Shown here in pieces: positions 28,319 through 32,555 of a DNA stretch of 32,555 nt (position 1 is the first letter of the stretch; every line of letters starts with the position of its first letter). The stretch is from Bacillota bacterium. GTDB taxonomy: Bacteria > Bacillota > Sulfobacillia > DUSP01 > JBFMCS01. Under the pieces are notes generated by a model that was not told where the DNA came from, did not search any database, and was given only the letters and a program-made list of their open reading frames with translations. The stretch covers positions 1-32,555 of the forward strand of contig JBFMCS010000038.1 in assembly GCA_040754315.1 (NCBI GenBank), given 5' to 3'. The position numbers and the translations under genes were made by a program.

Positions 28319-29341
28319 ATGTTGGGGCTGGTTTCAGACATTGGTATTGACTTAGGGACTGCCAGCATTATCGTCTTCGTCAAGGGTAAGGGGATCGTGC
28401 TGAGAGAGCCCTCTGTGGTGGCCATGGATAGGGACACCCGGAAGATACTGGCCATAGGGACTGAGGCCAGGAAGATGATCGGGAGGACCCCTGGTAACAT
28501 CGTGGCAATCAGGCCGTTGCGCGAGGGCGTCATAGCCGACTATGATATCACCGAGGCCATGTTGAAGCACTTCCTGGCCCAGGTTTGCGGAAGGCGAGCA
28601 CTCGTGAGGCCCAGGATCATGGTGTGCGTCCCTTCGGGTGTGACCTCATTCGAAAAGAAGGCCGTTCTGGAAGCCGCCCAGCAGGCAGGGGCCGGGAAGG
28701 CCTTCGTCATTGAAGAACCGCTGGCAGCGGCGCTTGGAGCCTGCCTGGATATCTCGAAGCCCAGCGCCAGTATGGTGGTGGACATCGGGGGGGGGACCAC
28801 GGATATTGCCGTCCTCTCGCTGGGCGGGATCGTGCTCTCAGAGTCCCTGCGGATCGGGGGAGACAAGATGGACGAGGCGATTTCCCGTTACATGAAGCGG
28901 GAGCACAACTTGGCCATCGGGGAGCGCACGGCGGAGGAGATCAAGATAAGCGTTGGCACTGCCTGTCCAGGGAGCCGGGAGGTCAACATGGAGGTGCGTG
29001 GCCGGGATCTGGTCACCGGAATGCCCAAGACCGTTCCGGTGTACTCTTCCGAGGTAGCAAAGGCCATATCCGAGTGTCTCACGGCCATCCTGGACGGCGT
29101 TCACCGGGTACTGGAGAAGACACCCCCGGAAATGTCCGCAGACATCATGGACAAGGGTATCGTCCTGACTGGTGGTGGCGCGTTGCTGGACGGTCTAGAC
29201 AGTCTACTCGTCAAGGCAACCGGGGTTCCGGTGCACATCGCGGACGACCCCATATCCTGCGTTGCCATGGGAACCGGCAAGGCCCTGGAGTACTCTGAGG
29301 TATACCAGGACCACCTTAAGGTTCTTGAGCGGGTTCTCTAG
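28319..29341 (+). CDS. mbl: MreB-like cell-shape protein (Mbl)
   Basis: An actin-like ATPase that forms filaments under the membrane and guides lateral wall synthesis. The 340-residue chain has the phosphate-1 motif DIGIDLGTAS at the start, the phosphate-2 motif VVDIGGGTTDIAVLSLGG (about residues 155-172) and the adenosine motif VLTGGGALLDGL (about 282-293). The gene context (spoIIID before, flhO after) identifies it with B. subtilis mbl rather than mreB, which normally sits with mreC and mreD. ATG 28319 is the start; the ribosome site AGGGGG is somewhat distant. Confidence 0.94.
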   Translation: MLGLVSDIGIDLGTASIIVFVKGKGIVLREPSVVAMDRDTRKILAIGTEARKMIGRTPGNIVAIRPLREGVIADYDITEAMLKHFLAQVCGRRALVRPRIMVCVPSGVTSFEKKAVLEAAQQAGAGKAFVIEEPLAAALGACLDISKPSASMVVDIGGGTTDIAVLSLGGIVLSESLRIGGDKMDEAISRYMKREHNLAIGERTAEEIKISVGTACPGSREVNMEVRGRDLVTGMPKTVPVYSSEVAKAISECLTAILDGVHRVLEKTPPEMSADIMDKGIVLTGGGALLDGLDSLLVKATGVPVHIADDPISCVAMGTGKALEYSEVYQDHLKVLERVL

Positions 29342-29404
29342 GTGTTCCTGCAAGAAAAGGAGGATTCTGCCTGGAGACGTAGAATAGCATAAATTTACAG
29401 TGAA

Positions 29405-29494
29405 TATAGCTCCCGAAAGGGCTAACCCGTCGAAAGGCGGGGGCGCAAAGCCGCGGGTCTAAAGCCTGAATGGCCATGACCGCCGGGCTACCGA
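29405..29494 (+). ncRNA. Cyclic di-GMP-I riboswitch (GEMM-I)
   Basis: The conserved GEMM-I core is easily read: GGGCTAACC followed by a GAAA tetraloop stem (CCGTCGAAAGGCGG), the GGGCGCAAAGCC segment with its tetraloop-receptor-facing bases, then GGGTCTAAAGCC and the closing GCCGGGCTACCG. These are the positions that bind c-di-GMP in Vc2-type aptamers. It lies in the 230-base gap between mbl and flhO and is followed by a terminator hairpin, so it should control the flagellar rod genes in response to c-di-GMP. A TAGAAT (29380-29385) just upstream could be the -10 box, but I found no matching -35. Confidence 0.93.
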
Positions 29495-29515
29495 AGGATG
29501 CACTCTTGTGAAAGC

Positions 29516-29553
29516 CCGCCTTTGGCGATTGCGCCGGGCGGCCACTTTTGTTT
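29516..29553 (+). terminator. Riboswitch expression platform: terminator
   Basis: CCGCC (29516-29520) pairs with GGCGG (29537-29541), an inner GGCG (29524-29527) pairs with CGCC (29532-29535), and TTTTGTTT follows at 29546-29553. AGCCCG at 29513-29518, which overlaps the left arm, is complementary to CGGGCT at 29484-29489 inside the 3' part of the aptamer, so an antiterminator is possible. If ligand binding holds that aptamer strand, the terminator forms and the flagellar genes are switched off. This direction is inference. Confidence 0.65.
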
Positions 29554-29573
29554 GGGGCAGGGAGGTGCACCTG

Positions 29574-30359
29574 TTGATTAGAGGGATATACTTCTCCGCC
29601 AGGGGAATGATCGCGGAGAAGCAACGGCTGGATATGAGCTCCAATAACCTTGCGAACGCCCAGACATCCGGTTTCAAGCGGGAGTTCCCGTTGTTCTCCA
29701 GTTCTGGCCAGGTAGACATCTGGAGGGTCAATGACACTCCAGGCGTTACCTTGCTTTCGCGAGGAGCAGGCCCGCTCCCGGCGCCGGTGGGTTTCATGAC
29801 TACTGGCTCTCGCCTGGAGGGCAGTCTCACGGACCATTCTCAGGGTGGGCTCGTGGAGACAGGGAACCCTCTGGATCTTGCGCTGGAGGGGCCAGGCTAC
29901 TTCGCTGTTGAGACTCCCGGAGGTGTCCGCTATACCAGGAGTGGTGCCTTTGTGATGGACGGGGCAGGCTACCTGGTAACATCCCAGGGATTCCGCGTTC
30001 TGGGGGAATCAGGGCCCTTGAGGATGCAGCAGGGCGAGGTGAGCGTGGACAAGGAGGGCAATGTGAGGTCCGGGAACACCCAGATAGGCAGGTTCCATAC
30101 CGTAGACTTCCAGGATCCGCTGGGACTGGAGAGGCAAGGGGATTCGCTGTTCGCCGCAACTGAGCGCTCAGGCCCGGCGACGCTGGCCAGGGATGCCCGG
30201 GTAAGACAGGGTTACCTAGAGGGTGCCAATGTGAACGCCCTGAAGGAAATGGTGGAGATAATCACCATTATGAGGGCCTACGAATCCAACCAGAAGGCGC
30301 TCCAGGCCCAGGATGAAGCGCTGGGCAAGGCCATTGATCAAGTGGCCAGACTCTACTAG
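29574..30359 (+). CDS. flhO: Flagellar hook-basal body protein (FlhO/FlgF-type rod protein)
   Basis: A proximal-rod protein of the flagellar basal body. It has the N-terminal rod/hook motif GIYFSARGMIAEKQRLDMSSNNLANAQTSGFKRE and the C-terminal partner motif NVNALKEMVEIITIMRAYESNQKALQAQDE, which fold together as the D0 coiled coil. The length of 261 residues fits. TTG 29574 is chosen because GGAGGTG (29561-29567) is 6 bases before it and the next gene starts the same way (TTG, M-I-R). A GTG at 29508 would lie before the riboswitch terminator and is rejected. Confidence 0.93.
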   Translation: MIRGIYFSARGMIAEKQRLDMSSNNLANAQTSGFKREFPLFSSSGQVDIWRVNDTPGVTLLSRGAGPLPAPVGFMTTGSRLEGSLTDHSQGGLVETGNPLDLALEGPGYFAVETPGGVRYTRSGAFVMDGAGYLVTSQGFRVLGESGPLRMQQGEVSVDKEGNVRSGNTQIGRFHTVDFQDPLGLERQGDSLFAATERSGPATLARDARVRQGYLEGANVNALKEMVEIITIMRAYESNQKALQAQDEALGKAIDQVARLY

Positions 30360-30376
30360 AGGGGGGAGAGGAAGCG

Positions 30377-31156
30377 TTGATCAGGGCATTGTGGACAGCA
30401 GCCTCCGGCATGCGGTCGCAGCAGCTGGCGGTAGATACCATAGCGCATAATCTCTCGAATGTGAACACCACGGGGTTCAGGAGGAGCCGCGTGGAGATGC
30501 AGGACCTCAAGTATACACAGGTGATCCCTGCAGGTTCGGGGCCCACACCCAGCCCACTCCTGGTGGGCCAGGGGGTGAAACCCGCATCCACCCAGCGAAG
30601 TTTCCGGATGGGCTCCCTGCAGCCAACCGGGGGCCAGCTGGATTTTGCCATCGAGGGCCAGGGTTTCTTCCAGGTCCGCCTGGCTTCCGGAGCCCTGGCT
30701 TACACCAGGGACGGGAGCTTCAAACTCAATCTAGACGGTGAGCTGGTCACAGGGTCAGGCTACAGGCTGGTGGTCTCGGGGGACGGCAAGATACCCGCTG
30801 GTGCCACCGAAATCAGCATCTCTCCTGATGGGAGGATCACCGCCTTAGCTCCAGACTCAAGTGCCCCCGTTGAGGTGGGCCAGGTGATCCTGGCGGACTT
30901 TCCGAACCCAGGCGGCCTCGAGAGCCTGGGAGACAACCTGTTTGGAGTGACAGGAGCCACCGGTGAGGTGACCACTGGAGCGCCGGGCACGGGGGGATCG
31001 GGAAGGCTCATCCAGGGTTACCTGGAGATGTCCAATGTCGAGGTAGTCCAGGAGATGATGGACCTCATCATGGCACAGCGAGCCTACGAGCTGAACAGCA
31101 GGGCTCTCAAGAGCGCCGATGAAATGCTGGGATTGGCCAACCAGATAAGGCGATAG
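30377..31156 (+). CDS. flhP: Flagellar hook-basal body protein (FlhP/FlgG-type distal rod protein)
   Basis: A second rod protein, resembling FlgG: MIRALWTAASGMRSQQLAVDTIAHNLSNVNTTGFRRSRVEMQDL at the N-terminus and GYLEMSNVEVVQEMMDLIMAQRAYELNSRALKSADEML at the C-terminus. Between them lie the FlgG-like beta domains (GQGFFQVRLASG, residues about 95). The 259-residue length is that of FlgG. TTG 30377 has GGGGAGAGG upstream. It stands 17 bases after flhO, and the pair is the same as in B. subtilis. Confidence 0.95.
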   Translation: MIRALWTAASGMRSQQLAVDTIAHNLSNVNTTGFRRSRVEMQDLKYTQVIPAGSGPTPSPLLVGQGVKPASTQRSFRMGSLQPTGGQLDFAIEGQGFFQVRLASGALAYTRDGSFKLNLDGELVTGSGYRLVVSGDGKIPAGATEISISPDGRITALAPDSSAPVEVGQVILADFPNPGGLESLGDNLFGVTGATGEVTTGAPGTGGSGRLIQGYLEMSNVEVVQEMMDLIMAQRAYELNSRALKSADEMLGLANQIRR

Positions 31157-31166
31157 GGGGAGGCTC

Positions 31167-31457
31167 ATGTACGTCTACGGCATTCAGGGCAGCGCAGGCA
31201 GGCACATGGAAGGCGCTGACGTCAACAGGGCGGCCAAGGAGCTTGAGGCTGTCTTCCTGTCGTTACTGCTGAACGAGGTCTTAAAGGGCACCATGGAAGG
31301 CAGCGGGCAGTCTCTCAGGGCTGAGAGGGAGATGTGGGGCCCAGTGTTATCCCTGGAACTCGCGAGACGCTTGGCGGACAAGGGGACCGGGATCCAGGAT
31401 GCCCTCCTCCGGAGCTTTGGGTCAACGCAGGACAGGCCCGCCGCAGTGTCGAAGTAG
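31167..31457 (+). CDS. FlgJ-like rod-binding protein
   Basis: A 96-residue protein matching the rod-binding N-terminal domain of Flg[23 protein letters not shown], then a W-G/x-P-x-L-S-x-E-L-A-R-x-L-A pattern. It lacks the C-terminal muramidase domain found in proteobacterial FlgJ, so it should act only as a rod-assembly scaffold or cap. ATG 31167 follows GGGGGAGG. It lies 10 bases after flhP and 19 before fabZ, in the riboswitch-led transcript. Confidence 0.85.
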   Translation: MYVYGIQGSAGRHMEGADVNRAAKELEAVFLSLLLNEVLKGTMEGSGQSLRAEREMWGPVLSLELARRLADKGTGIQDALLRSFGSTQDRPAAVSK

Positions 31458-31476
31458 ACGGCGGAGGCGATCCTAT

Positions 31477-31923
31477 ATGTTGGATATCGCAGGAATCCAG
31501 GCGGTTTTGCCGCATCGCTACCCCTTCTTGCTGGTCGACCGGATACTGGAGTTGGACAAGGGACGCCGTGCCGTGGGGATCAAGTGCGTCAGTGCTAACG
31601 AGCCGTTCTTTGAGGGTCATTTCCCTGGCAGGCCCGTCATGCCCGGGGTCCTGGTGGTCGAGGCCATGGCCCAGGTTGGCGCCGTGGCGCTGCTGTCCAT
31701 GGAGGAACACCGTGGCCGGATTGCTTTGTTCGCAGGCATAGATAGCATGAGGTTCAGAAGGATGGTTGTGCCTGGGGATGTCCTGAAGATGGAGGTAGAG
31801 GTGCTGAAGACCCGGAGCAACGTGGGGAAGGCTCACTGCCGGGCCACGGTGGAGGGCGAGGTTAGCGCAGAGGGCGTCATCATGTTCGCCCTGGATGGCC
31901 AGGAACTGGTAGAGGAATCGTGA
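31477..31923 (+). CDS. fabZ: 3-hydroxyacyl-[acyl-carrier-protein] dehydratase FabZ
   Basis: FabZ removes water from 3-hydroxyacyl-ACP in each round of fatty acid elongation. The 148-residue hot-dog protein has the full family pattern: [13 protein letters not shown], then [20 protein letters not shown] carrying the catalytic His (in GHFPG) and Glu (in VVEAMAQ), and a C-terminal [11 protein letters not shown] segment. ATG 31477 follows GGAGGCG. Its stop codon TGA is part of a GTGA tetranucleotide (31920-31923), immediately after which the structured non-coding element begins. The gene is last in the flagellar transcript, as in B. subtilis. Confidence 0.96.
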   Translation: MLDIAGIQAVLPHRYPFLLVDRILELDKGRRAVGIKCVSANEPFFEGHFPGRPVMPGVLVVEAMAQVGAVALLSMEEHRGRIALFAGIDSMRFRRMVVPGDVLKMEVEVLKTRSNVGKAHCRATVEGEVSAEGVIMFALDGQELVEES

Positions 31924-32217
31924 GTCAACTACCCACGGCTAAAGCCGGTGGACTTGCAGGTAGCCCTGGAGAAGCGGCCCCCGCGTCCGGCTGGTTGACG
32001 GCAGCCCTGCTCTTTCGAGCAGCGAAGTTGCTTTATGGCAGCAACCGGCCAACGCAGAAGATTTTACGCGCGAAACGGTTCCTTCGCGCAACCCCATATC
32101 TTTTGTTGTGAAGGTGCAAACCGTTTCTCCGCAATGCGGAGTGCCTTAAGACAATTATAACGCAGGGAAGGCCGCATTCCTCCCAGGGTTAAAGACCCTG
32201 GGCTTCCTGCGGCCGGA
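31924..32217 (+). ncRNA. Putative solitary HEARO-type RNA (IscB omega-RNA-like), IS200/IS605-type ends
   Basis: This non-coding stretch folds into a string of perfect stems. CTACC/GGTAG (31929-31933 with 31959-31963) encloses a CCACGGCT-type hairpin. Then come CTGCTC/GAGCAG (32007-32022), GTTGCT/AGCAAC (32027-32045), GCGCGAA/TTCGCGC (32068-32089), CTCCGC/GCGGAG (around 32127-32141) and a final double hairpin (32170-32176 with 32208-32214 outside, 32182-32189 with 32195-32202 inside). The loop ACGGTT (32075-32080) can pair with AACCGT (32119-32124), a possible pseudoknot. First and last hairpins share the same plan (TAAAG loop, then CTT), like the left and right ends recognised by IS200/IS605 transposases. 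It directly follows GTGA, the insertion context I recall for HEARO elements. No protein is encoded. The right limit could extend to 32253. Confidence 0.7.
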
Positions 32218-32301
32218 TATCGTGAAGAAGGACAGAGGCTGAGCCTCGCTTCTCCCCGAGTTTAACAGAACAGTAGTTTGATTTTGCGAAGAAACTCTTT
32301 G

Positions 32302-32328
32302 AAAAACCGCGTTAAATCGCGGTTTTTT
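32302..32328 (+). terminator. Terminator hairpin inside the IS end
   Basis: A 10-base perfect stem (32302-32311 with 32318-32327) starts with five A and ends in a T run, so it could stop transcription in both directions. It stands between the IS boundary and the transposase promoter, where it would shield the transposase from outside transcripts. The left copy has the same stem at 54-79 with one pair changed to a wobble. Confidence 0.75.
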
Positions 32329-32330
32329 GC

Positions 32331-32359
32331 TTGCGCTACGCTTGCTTTGATGGTATAAT
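32331..32359 (+). promoter_or_regulatory. Transposase promoter
   Basis: TATAAT (32354-32359) is perfect; the -35 TTGCGC (32331-32336) is 3 of 6 and is spaced 17 bases. It lies 40 bases before the transposase start. Confidence 0.65.
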
Positions 32360-32398
32360 TAGACAGACTGATAAGACGCATCCATGGGGGTGATTGCC

Positions 32399-32555
32399 AT
32401 GTACATCGATTGCGTTACGAACAATGGTAAACCGTATCTGCGCGTGGCTGAAAGCTACACCATCAAAGTTGACGGTGTCAGAAAAAACAGGAAACGCACC
32501 ATTCGCAATATTGGTCCTCTGTCGCGCTTTGACGACGGCAGGCCGGGTTTTCTTA
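32399..32555 (+). CDS. IS1634-like transposase, N-terminal fragment (runs off window)
   Basis: Fifty-two codons are visible before the window ends. The opening MYIDCVTNNGKPYLRVAESY, followed by a basic K-N-R-K-R-T-I-R-N-I-G-P-L pattern, is the usual N-terminus of IS1634-group (IS4 superfamily, DDE) transposases. The catalytic residues lie beyond the edge, so intactness cannot be judged. ATG 32399 follows GGGGGTG at good spacing; an in-frame ATG at 32384 lies upstream of that signal. Confidence 0.78.
   Translation, partial: MYIDCVTNNGKPYLRVAESYTIKVDGVRKNRKRTIRNIGPLSRFDDGRPGFL

Larger units (their letters stand above)
32254..32555 (+). mobile_element. IS1634-like insertion sequence, right copy (5' end, cut by window edge)
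   Basis: 32254-32380 repeats bases 1-127 in inverted orientation with a single mismatch noticed. The element contains a terminator hairpin, a promoter and the start of a transposase, all reading rightward off the window. It is inserted shortly after the HEARO-like RNA. Both IS copies point outward from the 32 kb between them. Confidence 0.83.

Noticed and set aside
31920-32111. A 63-codon frame starting at the fabZ stop region
   Set aside because: It runs through the stems of the HEARO-like RNA; the sequence is better explained by RNA structure than by coding.
31929-32217. TnpB-type omega-RNA instead of an IscB/HEARO type
   Set aside because: TnpB omega-RNAs overlap the 3' end of a tnpB gene and take the guide from the right flank. 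No tnpB sequence precedes this element; fabZ does. The possibility is not fully excluded if tnpB was deleted.

Overview
This window comes from a GC-rich, spore-forming, flagellated member of the Bacillota (Clostridia-like or a neighbouring class). The evidence is the gene set (spoIID, a SpoIIQ-type LytM protein, spoIIID, mbl, flhO/flhP, tagO-mnaA), frequent GTG and TTG starts behind strong Shine-Dalgarno sequences, and the gene order. That order follows the Bacillus subtilis block rpmE - prfA - prmC - ywlC/ywlE - rpiB - upp - mnaA - atp operon - murA - spoIID - spoIIQ - spoIIID - mbl - flhO - flhP - fabZ. I cannot name the species from sequence alone.

Layout. 1-127 is the outer end of an insertion sequence (IS) whose transposase lies off the left edge. 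241-569 is rpmE with its own promoter and terminator. 587-6891 is a compact run of translation and nucleotide genes: a DUF1385 membrane protein, prfA, prmC, a fused TsaC/Sua5-arginine phosphatase, rpiB, upp, a dCMP deaminase and a MazG-like pyrophosphohydrolase. After a 0.5 kb non-coding gap, a consensus promoter drives tagO/wecA and wecB (wall-polymer precursors), then an atpI-like gene. 9959-18565 is a complete V/A-type ATPase operon in the order F-I-K-E-C-G-A-B-D (ntp naming), sitting where relatives carry the F-type operon. Its ring subunit has all five Na+-binding residues known from Enterococcus hirae NtpK. 18.7-24.4 kb is an insertion into the conserved block: a HutP homologue, a WYL-domain regulator and a MacB-like ABC exporter whose adaptor appears to be internally duplicated. 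The conserved block resumes with murA and the sporulation genes, with sigma-E-like promoters before spoIID and spoIIID and a weak sigma-F-like one before the spoIIQ-type gene. A cyclic-di-GMP-I riboswitch with a terminator precedes flhO, flhP, a FlgJ-like rod-binding protein and fabZ.

The right end is the most unusual part. Immediately after the fabZ stop codon lies a non-coding stretch of about 290 bases built from at least six hairpins and a possible loop pseudoknot. Its terminal hairpins are of IS200/IS605 type, and it follows a GTGA tetranucleotide. I read it as a solitary HEARO-type RNA (the omega-RNA of IscB elements) with no nuclease gene visible. It is followed at 32254 by a second, inverted copy of the IS seen at base 1, with the start of its IS1634-like transposase running off the right edge.

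Working together, the genes cover translation termination and tRNA modification, pyrimidine salvage, envelope precursor synthesis, ion-motive force, and the start of engulfment-stage sporulation and flagellar rod assembly. Start codons were chosen by Shine-Dalgarno spacing. No database search was run, so family names rest on recognised motifs and gene order.
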